Of a stretch of 64,000 bases of DNA, positions 30,533 through 38,653 are shown piece by piece. This stretch comes from Luteipulveratus flavus. Its GTDB lineage: Bacteria; Actinomycetota; Actinomycetes; Actinomycetales; Dermatophilaceae. Both the position numbers and the translations under genes were made by a program. The notes beneath the pieces are model-generated. The model was given only the letters and a program-made list of their open reading frames with translations. It was not told the origin of the DNA and did no database searches. The stretch lies in NCBI RefSeq assembly GCF_029080175.1, contig NZ_JARFJC010000040.1; one strand, given 5' to 3'. The first letter of the stretch is position 1; the number at the start of each line of letters is the position of its first letter.

Positions 30533-30964
30533 GTGCAGTCGACATCGCCGGCGCCGGTCGCGGGCACGGTGCTCGATCTCCTCGAGCGGTCTCGTACGGG
30601 TCTGCTGGCCGCGTGCCGGGCCGACGCCTCCGGTGAGCGCTTCTGCCTCGCCCACCTGGCCGCCCTGCGGGCGGCCGCCGCGATGCTCGCGGCGCGCGGC
30701 AAGCCCTCGGGCAAGGGGAGGCCACGCAGCGTCTGGGAGACCGTCCCGGTCGTGGCACCCGAGCTGACCGAGTGGACCGCGTTCTTCGCGGCGACCGGCC
30801 GTCGCCGGCAGGCGGTCGAGCGGGGCAGCGCCGACATGAGCAGTCGTGAGGCGGACGACCTGGTCCGCCAGGCGGAGACGTTCCTCGACCTGGTGCTGGC
30901 TCAGCTCGGCCTGCCGGTCCAGGCGTCGGTCACCCGATGCATGACGCCGACCGTCCGCCCCTGA
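30533..30964 (+). CDS. SAV_6107-family HEPN domain protein
   Basis: 143 residues, all-helical, matching the actinobacterial SAV_6107 HEPN family: LLERSRTGLLAAC, RFCLAHLAALRAAAAMLAARG, VWETVPVVAPELTEWTAFFAATG and a C-terminal READDLVRQAETFLDLV helix. R-x4-H (R-FCLA-H) occurs on an early helix, recalling the R-x4-6-H motif of HEPN ribonucleases, although its position differs from the catalytic HEPN site, so enzymatic activity is unproven. Start GTG 30533. It lies under the same SOS-type promoter as DUF6504. Confidence 0.78.
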   Translation: MQSTSPAPVAGTVLDLLERSRTGLLAACRADASGERFCLAHLAALRAAAAMLAARGKPSGKGRPRSVWETVPVVAPELTEWTAFFAATGRRRQAVERGSADMSSREADDLVRQAETFLDLVLAQLGLPVQASVTRCMTPTVRP

Positions 30965-31211
30965 CCTGACGGTCGGCTCTCGGCGCGCGTGCGGCACGGC
31001 CGGGCACGATTCGCCTCGCCGGGTCGTTGAGAGGCCGGTGGGCCCGAGGGGTCCTGCCCTGATCGAGGTCAGGTCGCAGATTCCCACGGCCGACTACCGC
31101 GGCGTATTCTGGAGACCTATCCTGACCAGCACACGGCCAGCGCCTGAACGGTCAGGGCCGGCTGAGTCAGCGCCGTCGCGTCAGCGTTCGGGAATGTGGG
31201 AGGTGTCAAAG

Positions 31212-31631
31212 GTGCCGCTCTCCGAGCACGAGCAGCGTCTGCTCGACCAGATGGAGCAGGCCCTCTACGACGAGGACCCGAAGTTCGCTTCACACATGGT
31301 GGGTGACCCCTCCCGGCACCGCACTCGACGCAAGCTGATGATCGGCGGGGCAGTCCTGGTCATCGGGCTCGTGCTGGTCGTCCTGGGCGTCATGAGCCAG
31401 CAGATCTGGCTCGGCGGCGTGGGCTTCGCGGTCATGGTGGGGGGCGCCGGCTACGCGGTCACGCCGACGCATCGTCGGACTCTCGGCTCCGTCGGCGAGA
31501 ACGGCGACGTCACCCTGCACCACCAGGGACAGACCAAGGCGCGCAAGCGCGGGGCGAAGGGCAGCACCGGCTCGTTCATGGACCGCATCGAGCAGCGCTG
31601 GGACCGGCGGCGGGGGCAGGACGGCTGGTAG
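31212..31631 (+). CDS. DUF3040 family membrane protein
   Basis: 139 residues. DUF3040 hallmark at the N-terminus: PLSEHEQRLLDQMEQALYDEDPKFAS, then two transmembrane helices (about 42-62 and 66-85) and a basic C-terminal tail. The GTG at 31212 has GGGAGG about 9 nt upstream; ATG 31194 and GTG 31203 are in-frame alternatives. In most actinobacteria this gene stands immediately before mraZ and the cell-division cluster (Rv2169c in M. tuberculosis). Here it is followed by a terminator and an unrelated region. Function unknown. Confidence 0.88.
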   Translation: MPLSEHEQRLLDQMEQALYDEDPKFASHMVGDPSRHRTRRKLMIGGAVLVIGLVLVVLGVMSQQIWLGGVGFAVMVGGAGYAVTPTHRRTLGSVGENGDVTLHHQGQTKARKRGAKGSTGSFMDRIEQRWDRRRGQDGW

Positions 31632-31654
31632 CCACACGCGCTCCGCGCACGCAG

Positions 31655-31678
31655 GAAGGCCGCCCTCGGGCGGCCTTC
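31655..31678 (+). terminator. Terminator hairpin after the DUF3040 gene
   Basis: A 10-bp GC-rich stem (31655-31664 with 31669-31678) with a 4-nt loop, 23 nt past the stop and followed by TG-rich sequence. Confidence 0.7.
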
Positions 31679-31696
31679 TGCAGTTGTCGGGGCCGG

Positions 31697-32179
31697 TCAG
31701 CGCGTGATCAGCAGTCCCGCGACCCAGACGCAGGCGACCAGGCAGGCCGCGGCGAGCTCGATGCCGATGCTCAGCAGCACCCCCCGCAGGGCGGTCTTGG
31801 TCGCCGTCCACGCCCGCGAGGCGTCCCGCAGCCGCAGCTGCTCGGCCAGGTAGACGCCGAGGACGAACCCCACGAACAGCCCGACCACGGGGATCACGAA
31901 GAAACCGACCACCGCGCACACCGCGCCGAAGAGCAGCGTCGTCGTGGGGACACCGGCGGCACGCATCCGACGGCTCGGCACGAGGTACTGGATCGTCCAC
32001 CCAGCGGCGGCGATCAGCAGGCACACGACGAACACGGTCCATCCGGTCGCGTCGTTACGGTCGCCGGCCCACAGCAGCACGCCGGCGATGGTCAGCAGCA
32101 GGCCCGGCAGAACCGGGATGACAAGACCGAGGATGCCGCCCACGACGAGGACGGCCGCGGCGACGGTGACCAGCTCCAT
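31697..32179 (-). CDS. DUF456 family membrane protein
   Basis: 160 residues with about four or five transmembrane helices. The N-terminal VVGGILGLVIPVLPGLLLTIAGVLLWA and the glycine-zipper segment FFVIPVVGLFVGFVLGVYLAE are the DUF456 core, a helical-hairpin family resembling glycine-zipper proteins. Function unknown. A TAGGTT -10 ends 6 nt before the ATG, so it is probably leaderless and monocistronic. Confidence 0.87.
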   Translation of the reverse strand: MELVTVAAAVLVVGGILGLVIPVLPGLLLTIAGVLLWAGDRNDATGWTVFVVCLLIAAAGWTIQYLVPSRRMRAAGVPTTTLLFGAVCAVVGFFVIPVVGLFVGFVLGVYLAEQLRLRDASRAWTATKTALRGVLLSIGIELAAACLVACVWVAGLLITR

Positions 32180-32185
32180 GCGCAG

Positions 32186-32191
32186 AACCTA
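32186..32191 (-). promoter_or_regulatory. -10 element TAGGTT, leaderless start of the DUF456 gene
   Basis: On the minus strand TAGGTT ends 6 nt before the ATG at 32179. Confidence 0.5.
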
Positions 32192-32216
32192 GCGGTCGAG
32201 AACCTCGCCCGAGCAG

Positions 32217-32256
32217 CAGGGAGCCCCCGCATCCGGTCGGATGCGGGGGCTCCCTG
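32217..32256 (-). terminator. Terminator hairpin of the DUF7455 gene
   Basis: A perfect 18-bp stem (32217-32234 with 32239-32256) with a 4-nt loop, 22 nt past the DUF7455 stop on the minus strand. It insulates the DUF456 gene from upstream transcription. Confidence 0.85.
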
Positions 32257-32278
32257 TGACGCCCGTGAGGCGGCGCGC

Positions 32279-32500
32279 TCAGACCTCCTGAGGCTCCGGC
32301 GCGGTGGACACGTGGAGGCGTTCGCTCTCGTCGATGACCTCTTCGGCGATCGACCGGAGCTTGTCGAGGTGCTCGCGGCCGTGGTGGGCGCAGAAGAGAA
32401 GCTCGCTGCCGCCCGTAAGGCGGGCACGGATGAAGGCCTGAGCGCCGCAACGGTCGCAGCGGTCGGCCATCGTCAAAGTGGGGGCAAGAGCGGTCGTCAT
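32279..32500 (-). CDS. DUF7455-type small zinc-ribbon-like protein
   Basis: 73 residues: MADRCDRCGAQAFIRARL and then LLFCAHHGREH give a C-x2-C...C-x2-H set suited to one zinc ion, followed by a helix (DKLRSIAEEVIDESERL). This small protein is widespread in actinobacteria near the principal sigma factor and parE genes; here it is divergent from parE. ATG 32500 was preferred to 32509 because GAGAGG is then 9 nt upstream. Function unknown. Confidence 0.82.
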   Translation of the reverse strand: MTTALAPTLTMADRCDRCGAQAFIRARLTGGSELLFCAHHGREHLDKLRSIAEEVIDESERLHVSTAPEPQEV

Positions 32501-32894
32501 GTCTGCCATCCTCTCGTCCTGGCGCCGGAGCGCCAATGCGGTGAGGCCCCGAGGGGCCGTACTTCGTAGACGGTGCGGAGCCCGATGTCGTTGCACCGGC
32601 TTCCTTCTCCGTCGTCTCGGAAGTGCCAACAGTCAAGCACGCCGGGGGATTCCCGCGTGTGACTTCTCGTCGTGTGGCGAGCGTCATTCCGGCGAGTTCC
32701 CCGCAGGTCGGCGGCGTGGCGGCGACCACGTTCGCTTCCAGCGCAACGCCCCGGACGCGTCGTGGCCGGGGCGTTGCGCGATGGGACGGCAGTTGCGCGC
32801 CACCGGCCTGTCAGCGCCGCCGGTGTCGGCCGCGGCGACTACCCTTCGGTCGACGCATCCGCGTCGATCCGCGAGCACCGCAGGAGCAGCCTCC
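32501..32894. other. Intergenic region between DUF7455 and parE
   Basis: 394 bp with no supported gene. It holds the divergent promoters: a TACCCT -10-like element at 32840-32845 would give parE a leader of about 45 nt. It also contains a 14-bp hairpin at 32741-32779. The small open frames here show no codon pattern or family match. Confidence 0.6.
32741..32779. repeat. Inverted repeat (14-bp stem) upstream of parE
   Basis: 32741-32754 pairs perfectly with 32766-32779 around an 11-nt loop. It lies upstream of the putative parE -10 and after no gene end, so it may be an operator or structural element rather than a terminator. Confidence 0.6.
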
Positions 32895-35018
32895 GTGGCC
32901 ATCACCACCACGACACGCCCGGCCGACTACACCGCGCGCCACCTCCAGGTCCTGGAGGGGCTGGAGGCGGTGCGCAAGCGTCCGGGCATGTACATCGGCA
33001 CCACGGACACCCGGGGCCTCATGCACTGCCTCTGGGAGATCATCGACAACGCGGTCGACGAGGCCCTGGCCGATCGTGGTGACCACGTGACCGTGTCGCT
33101 GCACGCGGACGGGTCGGTGTCGGTGGCCGACCGCGGCGCCGGGATCCCGGTGGACATCGAGCCGCGCACGGGCCTCACCGGCGTGGAGGTCGTCTTCACC
33201 AAGCTCCATGCGGGCGGCAAGTTCGGCGGCGGTTCCTACACCGCCTCGGGCGGTCTGCACGGGGTGGGCGCCTCGGTCGTGAACGCCCTGTCCTCCCGGC
33301 TCGACGTCGAGGTGGACCGAGGCGGCAAGACGTACGCGATGAGCTTCCGGCGGGGTGAGCCGGGCGTCTTCGTCGACGGCAGCGACGGCCCGAGCCCGGA
33401 CTCGACCTTCGAGCCGTACACCGACACCAGCGAGCTGCGGGTCGTCGGCAAGACCAAGCGCGGCGTGACGGGCACGCGCATCCGGTACTGGGCGGACCGG
33501 CAGATCTTCCTCAAGACCGCGGGCTTCGACTACGACAGCCTCATCACCCGCGCGCGGCAGACCTCCTTCCTCATCCCCGGGCTGACGCTGGTCATCCGCG
33601 ACGAGCGGGGTCTGGCAGGGACGGAGGGCGAGAGCGGCCCGCACGAGGAGGTCTTCCAGCACGACGGCGGCATCGGTGAGTTCGCCGAGTTCCTCGCCAC
33701 CGATCCTGCCCTCACCGACGTCTGGCGGTTGCAGGGCAGCGGCAGCTTCACCGAGACCGTGCCGGTCCTGGACTCCAAGGGCCACATGAGTCCCACCGAG
33801 GTCGAGCGCGAGTGCGAGGTCGACATCGCGGTGCGCTGGGGCAACGGCTACGACACGCACGTGCGCTCCTTCGTCAACATCATCTCCACGCCGAAGGGCG
33901 GTACCCACGTCAGCGGCTTCGAGCAGTCGTTGATGAAGGTGTTCCGCAAGCAGCTGGAGGTCAACGCCCGCCGGCTCAAGGTGGGCGGCGACAAGGTCGA
34001 GAAGGACGACATCCTGGCCGGGCTCACGGCCGTGGTCACCGTCCGGCTGGCCGAGCCGCAGTTCGAGGGCCAGACCAAGGAGGTGCTCGGCACGTCCGCC
34101 GTCCGCCAGATCGTCGGCAAGGTCGTCGAGAGCGAGCTGACCGCCCGGCTGACCTCGACCAAGCGGGACGACAAGGCGCAGTCCGCCCAGCTGCTGGAGA
34201 AGGTCGTCGCCGAGATGAAGTCGCGCATCTCCGCGCGGCTGCACAAGGAGACGCAGCGGCGCAAGACCGCACTGGAGTCGTCCTCGCTGCCGGGCAAGCT
34301 CAAGGACTGCCGTAGCTCGGACCCGGCCCGGACCGAGCTGTTCATCGTCGAGGGCGACAGCGCGCTCGGCACGGCCAAGGACGCGCGCAGCTCCGACTTC
34401 CAGGCGCTGCTGCCGATCCGCGGCAAGATCCTCAACGTCCAGAAGGCGTCCGTGGGCGACATGCTCAAGAACGCCGAGTGCGCGGCCATCATCCAGGTCG
34501 TCGGCGCCGGGTCGGGCCGGTCGTTCGACGTCGACATGGCTCGCTACGGCAAGGTCATCCTGATGACCGACGCGGACGTCGACGGCGCGCACATCCGCAC
34601 CCTGCTGCTGACGCTGTTCTTCCGGTACATGCGGCCGCTGGTCGAGGCCGGCCGGGTGTACGCCGCCGTCCCGCCGCTGCACCGCATCGAGACGGCCGCG
34701 AGCGGGCGCAGCAAGGGCGAGCTGATCTACACCTACTCCGAGCAGGAGATGCGGCGCACGGTGACCGCCCTGCAGAAGAAAGGCCGCACGATCAAGCAGC
34801 CGATGCAGCGCTACAAGGGGCTCGGCGAGATGGACGCCCACCAGCTGGCCGAGACGACCATGGACCCCCGGCACCGCACGCTGCGCCGGGTCACGATGGC
34901 CGACGCGGAGGCCGCCGAGCGGGTGTTCGACCTGCTGATGGGCAGCGACGTCGCCCCGCGCAAGGAGTTCATCGTCTCCTCAGCGGGCGAGCTGGACCGC
35001 GAGCGGATCGACGCCTGA
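32895..35018 (+). CDS. parE: Type IIA DNA topoisomerase subunit B (topoisomerase IV-like)
   Basis: 707 residues. GHKL ATPase domain at the N-terminus (LEGLEAVRKRPGMYIG, EIIDNAVDEAL, GGKFGGGSYTASGGLHGVGASVVNALS in parts), transducer domain, and a TOPRIM domain with EGDSALG and DADVDGAHI. The C-terminal motif IKQPMQRYKGLGEM is conserved. It pairs with the ParC/GyrA-like gene at 39622-42081 and is probably a second enzyme beside the main gyrase, acting in decatenation. GTG 32895 is preceded by CAGGAG. The stop overlaps the convergent GlxA-type gene by 39 bp. Confidence 0.9.
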   Translation: MAITTTTRPADYTARHLQVLEGLEAVRKRPGMYIGTTDTRGLMHCLWEIIDNAVDEALADRGDHVTVSLHADGSVSVADRGAGIPVDIEPRTGLTGVEVVFTKLHAGGKFGGGSYTASGGLHGVGASVVNALSSRLDVEVDRGGKTYAMSFRRGEPGVFVDGSDGPSPDSTFEPYTDTSELRVVGKTKRGVTGTRIRYWADRQIFLKTAGFDYDSLITRARQTSFLIPGLTLVIRDERGLAGTEGESGPHEEVFQHDGGIGEFAEFLATDPALTDVWRLQGSGSFTETVPVLDSKGHMSPTEVERECEVDIAVRWGNGYDTHVRSFVNIISTPKGGTHVSGFEQSLMKVFRKQLEVNARRLKVGGDKVEKDDILAGLTAVVTVRLAEPQFEGQTKEVLGTSAVRQIVGKVVESELTARLTSTKRDDKAQSAQLLEKVVAEMKSRISARLHKETQRRKTALESSSLPGKLKDCRSSDPARTELFIVEGDSALGTAKDARSSDFQALLPIRGKILNVQKASVGDMLKNAECAAIIQVVGAGSGRSFDVDMARYGKVILMTDADVDGAHIRTLLLTLFFRYMRPLVEAGRVYAAVPPLHRIETAASGRSKGELIYTYSEQEMRRTVTALQKKGRTIKQPMQRYKGLGEMDAHQLAETTMDPRHRTLRRVTMADAEAAERVFDLLMGSDVAPRKEFIVSSAGELDRERIDA

Positions 35019-36008
35019 GCCACGGCCCGGCGCGGTGGCCCCGCCCGTCGCGGACTGCGTACGCCGGTAGTGCGACGGGGCGACGCCGTACCGGGTGGTG
35101 AAGGCCTGGCGCAGTGACTCGGCGCTGCCGAAGCCGCAGCGGACGGCGATCCGCTCGACGGTCAGCGCGGTCGTGACCAGCAGGTGGGCCGCGGCCTCCA
35201 CCCGAGCCCGCCGGACGAACCGGCCCGGCGTCTCGCCGAGGTCCTGCAGGAACAGCCGGGTGAGGTGCCGCTCGCTGACCCCGGCCACCGCGGCGAGGTT
35301 GGCGGTGGTGAGGTCACCGCCCGGGTCGGCGGTGATCCGGTCGACGACCCGCCGGACCACGTCGCCGGCCGCCGCCGGCGCGCTGGTGAAGACGCTCATC
35401 TGCGCCTGGTTCCCGGGCCGCTGCAGGTAGGTCACCATGTGCCGCGCGACCGAGCGCGCCAGGTCGGCGCCGCCGTCCTCCTCGATGAACGACAGGGTGA
35501 GGTCGAGCGCGGAGGTCACCCCGGCCGACGTCGCGAGGTTGCCGTCGCGGATGTAGATCGGCGCGGGGTCGAAGCACACCTGCGGGTAGGACGCCGCGAG
35601 GTCCTGCGCGTGAAACCAGTGGGTGGCGGCTCGGCGCCCGTCCAGCACGCCGCTCGCTGCCAGGATCCCGGCGCCGGTGCACACCGACGCGACGCGGCGG
35701 GCGTCCCGGGCGAGCCGGCGCACGTGGGCGACCAGGACGGGGTCCGCGGCGGCCTGCACGTGCCCGATGCCGCCGGAGACGAGGAGCGTGTCGACCGGGC
35801 CGGTCACCCGCTCCAGCGCCGACTCCGCCTGCAAGGTCAGACCGCTGCCGCAGACGATCGGCTGCCCACTCGGCGTGGCGACCGTGGGGTCGTACAGCGC
35901 GGACCGGCGCAGCCAGTTGGCCATGACCAGCGCGCTGGTCACACAGGCGATGTCGATGAGCTCGGCGGCGTGGTAGCCGACGACGACGATGCGGCGTGGC
36001 TCGGTCAT
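34980..36008 (-). CDS. GlxA-type AraC-family transcriptional regulator
   Basis: 342 residues. The N-terminal DJ-1/PfpI-like domain (about 6-185) contains the elbow SVCTGAGILAASG, with a cysteine at the nucleophile position and a following DGRRAATHWFHAQDL. The C-terminal AraC DNA-binding domain (about 225-325) has two helix-turn-helices: LAAVAGVSERHLTRLF and IAVRCGFGSAESLRQAFTTRYGVAPSHYRR (in parts). GlxA regulators control diverse catabolic or stress genes; the divergent small membrane protein at 36133 is a candidate target. TACCGT ends 6 nt before the ATG. The C-terminus overlaps parE by 39 bp. Confidence 0.9.
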   Translation of the reverse strand: MTEPRRIVVVGYHAAELIDIACVTSALVMANWLRRSALYDPTVATPSGQPIVCGSGLTLQAESALERVTGPVDTLLVSGGIGHVQAAADPVLVAHVRRLARDARRVASVCTGAGILAASGVLDGRRAATHWFHAQDLAASYPQVCFDPAPIYIRDGNLATSAGVTSALDLTLSFIEEDGGADLARSVARHMVTYLQRPGNQAQMSVFTSAPAAAGDVVRRVVDRITADPGGDLTTANLAAVAGVSERHLTRLFLQDLGETPGRFVRRARVEAAAHLLVTTALTVERIAVRCGFGSAESLRQAFTTRYGVAPSHYRRTQSATGGATAPGRGSGVDPLAVQLAR

Positions 36009-36014
36009 GGCTTC

Positions 36015-36020
36015 ACGGTA
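36015..36020 (-). promoter_or_regulatory. -10 element TACCGT, leaderless start of the GlxA-type regulator
   Basis: On the minus strand TACCGT ends 6 nt before the ATG at 36008. Confidence 0.5.
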
Positions 36021-36132
36021 CGGCGCGGCCGCCCGCCTCCACGGGTGTCCGTGAGGACATCGTCCCCAGCAGAACGGACACGGTCGGGCTCGGCCGTTCC
36101 CTGAGCGGCAGGACCGGCCGAGGCTGAGCGGC

Positions 36133-36549
36133 ATGACCTCACCACGGCTGACCACACCCCGGACCGACGGACCGCGCACCTGGCGCCCGATCGCCCGGCA
36201 CTACCTCGAGATGGTCGCGGCGATGCTGGTCGGGATGTTGGTGCTCGGAACGCCGCGCGCGATGCTCGGCGCGGACGTGTCGTTCGAGGAGCGTCCCGCG
36301 CTCGGCTACCTGCTGATGGCGACCGACATGTCGATCGCCATGGCCGCCCTGATGCGATGGCGCGGACACACCTGGTCGCGCACGCTGGAGATGTGCGCGG
36401 TCATGTACGTGCCGCTCGTGCTGGTCCCGCTCGTGCGGGCCGGGGCGATGAGCGCGATGGACTTCATGATGGTGGCGCACGTCGCGATGCTCGTCCTCAT
36501 GCTCGGCGTCGTCCTGCTGCGGCGGGCGGAGTACGCCCACGACCATTAG
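36133..36549 (+). CDS. Small four-helix membrane protein, unknown function
   Basis: 138 residues with four predicted transmembrane helices (about 22-42, 58-74, 85-103, 110-130), rich in methionine (MVAAMLVGMLV, MSAMDFMMVAHVAMLVLMLG). I do not recognise a family. It is divergent from the GlxA-type regulator (125 bp between starts), which suggests it may be the controlled gene. No cofactor or transport motif is visible. Confidence 0.65.
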   Translation: MTSPRLTTPRTDGPRTWRPIARHYLEMVAAMLVGMLVLGTPRAMLGADVSFEERPALGYLLMATDMSIAMAALMRWRGHTWSRTLEMCAVMYVPLVLVPLVRAGAMSAMDFMMVAHVAMLVLMLGVVLLRRAEYAHDH

Positions 36550-36564
36550 CCGCTCCCAGCGACG

Positions 36565-36570
36565 TAGGCT
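36565..36570 (+). promoter_or_regulatory. -10 element TAGGCT, leaderless start of the glycosylase gene
   Basis: TAGGCT ends 6 nt before the ATG at 36577. Confidence 0.5.
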
Positions 36571-36576
36571 GCGCTC

Positions 36577-37155
36577 ATGGCCGCGACGCTGCACCTCGCC
36601 CAGGAACCGGCTGCCGACGAGATCCTGTCCACCGACCCGTTCGGGCTGCTCGTCGGGATGCTGCTGGACCAGCAGTACCCGATGGAGCACGCGTTCCGCG
36701 GGCCGGCCAAGATCGCGCAGCGGTTCGGCACCCTCGACCCCGCCGCGATCGCCGACGCCGACCCCGAGGCGTTCGCCGACCTGTGCGCCACCCCTCCGGC
36801 GATCCACCGGTACGGACGCTCGATGGCCGGCCGGGTCCAGCAGCTGGCCACCACGGTGCGCGAGGAGTACGACGGCGACGCCTCCCGGATCTGGACCACG
36901 GCCTCCTCGACCGGCGAGCTGCTGAAGCGGCTCAAGGCCCTGCCCGGCTACGGCGAGCAGAAGGCGAAGATCTTCGCGTCGCTGCTGGGCAAGCAGCTGG
37001 GTGTGCAGCACGACGGATGGCGTGAGGCGATTGGTCCGTACGCCGAGGAGGGCAGCTTCCGCTCGGTCGCCGACGTGGTGGACGAGGACTCGTTGCAGAA
37101 GGTGCGCGAGTTCAAGAAGGCCGCCAAGGCGAAGGCGAAGGCCGCGCAGAGCTGA
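36577..37155 (+). CDS. HhH-GPD-type base-excision DNA repair protein
   Basis: 192 residues. The fold is that of HhH-GPD glycosylases: LLVGMLLDQQYPMEHAFRGP at the N-terminal helical part and a helix-hairpin-helix LKALPGYGEQKAKIFASLLGKQ. It ends in a Lys/Ala-rich tail. The position of the usual catalytic Asp after the hairpin (GVQHDGWRE) contains D, but the lysine of bifunctional glycosylases is not evident. It is a common small actinobacterial repair protein whose lesion specificity is unknown. Confidence 0.85.
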   Translation: MAATLHLAQEPAADEILSTDPFGLLVGMLLDQQYPMEHAFRGPAKIAQRFGTLDPAAIADADPEAFADLCATPPAIHRYGRSMAGRVQQLATTVREEYDGDASRIWTTASSTGELLKRLKALPGYGEQKAKIFASLLGKQLGVQHDGWREAIGPYAEEGSFRSVADVVDEDSLQKVREFKKAAKAKAKAAQS

Positions 37156-37198
37156 CGAATCCCCGGGCGCGCCGCCACCGTGTGCGGCGCCGCCCGGT

Positions 37199-37204
37199 TA
37201 GGTT
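37199..37204 (+). promoter_or_regulatory. -10 element TAGGTT upstream of the APC permease
   Basis: TAGGTT ends 8 nt before the ATG at 37213; no Shine-Dalgarno is present. Confidence 0.45.
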
Positions 37205-37212
37205 GTCCTGGT

Positions 37213-38646
37213 ATGAGCCACGTCACGGAGGCGGAGCCGGTCGGGCCACGGGCGGAGCAGCCCGAGCTGAAGCGGGTCATGGGCCCGAAGCTGCTGCTGC
37301 TGTTCATCGTCGGGGACATCCTGGGCACCGGCATCTACGCCCTGACCGGCGAGATCGCCGGCGAGGTCGGCGGCGCCGCCTGGGCCCCCTTCCTGCTGGC
37401 CTTCGCGATCGCGATGGTGACCGCGTTCTCCTACCTGGAGCTGGTCACCAAGTACCCCGCCGCGGGCGGTGCCGCCGTCTTCGTGCACAAGGCGTTCGGC
37501 GTGCACTTCGTCACCTTCGTGGTCTGCTTCGCGGTGATGTGCTCCGGCATCACCTCGGCGTCCACGGCGTCCCAGGCCTTCGCGTCCAACCTCGCCAAGG
37601 GCCTGGAGTGGGAGGCGAGCGATGGTCAGGTGATGCTGATCGCGCTCGGCTTCATGCTGCTGGTCATGCTGATCAACCTGCGCGGCGTCGGCGAGAGCGT
37701 GCGGGCGAACGTCGTCCTCACCCTGGTCGAGGTGTCCGGTCTGCTGCTGGTGATCCTCGTCGGCTTCTGGGCGATGACCCAGGGCAAGGCGGACTTCTCC
37801 CGCGTCACCGTCTTCGAGTCGCCGAGCGACAAGAGCACCTTCCTCGCCGTGACGGCCGCGACCTCGCTGGCCTTCTTCGCGATGGTGGGCTTCGAGGACT
37901 CGGTCAACATGGCCGAGGAGACCAAGGACCCGGTGCGGATCTTCCCCCGCATGATGATCACCGGCATCACCGTCACCGGCATCATCTACGTGCTGGTGTC
38001 GATCTGCGCGGTCGCCCTGGTGCCGATCGGCGAGCTCGCCGGCAGTGAGACGCCGCTGGTGACGGTGGTCGAGAAGGGCGCACCGGACCTCCCGATCGAG
38101 CGGATCCTGCCGTTCATCTCGATGTTCGCCGTCGCCAACTCGGCCCTGATCAACATGCTGATGGCCAGCCGCCTGCTGTACGGGCTGTCCAGGCAGGAGG
38201 TGCTGCCCCGGCCGCTCGGGCGGGTGCTGCCGGGTCGGCGGACGCCGTGGGTGGCGATCCTGTTCACCACCGCCATCGCCTTCGGACTGATCAGCTACGT
38301 CACGTCCCAGTCCGGCAGCGACATCGTCAAGAACCTCGGCGGGACCACCTCCCTGCTCCTGCTGGCGGTCTTCAGCGTGGTGAACGTCGCGGTGCTGGTG
38401 CTACGCCGCGACCACGTGGGCGCCGACCACTTCCGGACCCCGACGTACCTGCCCGTCGTCGGCGCGATCACCTGTGCCTTCCTGGTGCTGCCCAAGCTCT
38501 CCGGCCGGGACAGCGAGCAGTACGTCATCGCGGGCTGGCTGCTGCTGCTCGGGCTGGTGCTGTGGGTCATCACCTGGTTCGTCAACCGGGCGTTCTACGC
38601 GCACCGGACCTACCTGCACGACCCCGACCACCTCGAGGACGACTGA
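37213..38646 (+). CDS. APC-family amino acid permease
   Basis: 477 residues with about 12 transmembrane helices. The first helix has the APC unwound-segment motif GDILGTGIYALTGEIAGEVG, followed by AFSYLELVTKYPAAGGAAVFVHKAFG and the helix-6 motif AFFAMVGFEDSVNMAEETKDP. It should import a cationic or neutral amino acid or a related amine by proton or cation coupling; the substrate cannot be told. Start ATG 37213 gives the usual short cytosolic N-terminus. Convergent with the sucrase/ferredoxin-like gene. Confidence 0.88.
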   Translation: MSHVTEAEPVGPRAEQPELKRVMGPKLLLLFIVGDILGTGIYALTGEIAGEVGGAAWAPFLLAFAIAMVTAFSYLELVTKYPAAGGAAVFVHKAFGVHFVTFVVCFAVMCSGITSASTASQAFASNLAKGLEWEASDGQVMLIALGFMLLVMLINLRGVGESVRANVVLTLVEVSGLLLVILVGFWAMTQGKADFSRVTVFESPSDKSTFLAVTAATSLAFFAMVGFEDSVNMAEETKDPVRIFPRMMITGITVTGIIYVLVSICAVALVPIGELAGSETPLVTVVEKGAPDLPIERILPFISMFAVANSALINMLMASRLLYGLSRQEVLPRPLGRVLPGRRTPWVAILFTTAIAFGLISYVTSQSGSDIVKNLGGTTSLLLLAVFSVVNVAVLVLRRDHVGADHFRTPTYLPVVGAITCAFLVLPKLSGRDSEQYVIAGWLLLLGLVLWVITWFVNRAFYAHRTYLHDPDHLEDD

Positions 38647-38653
38647 GTCGGAC

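Noticed and set aside
32478..32894. N-terminal extension of parE
   Set aside because: The upstream codons have no topoisomerase similarity and run over the divergent promoter region and hairpin; GTG 32895 gives the expected start.
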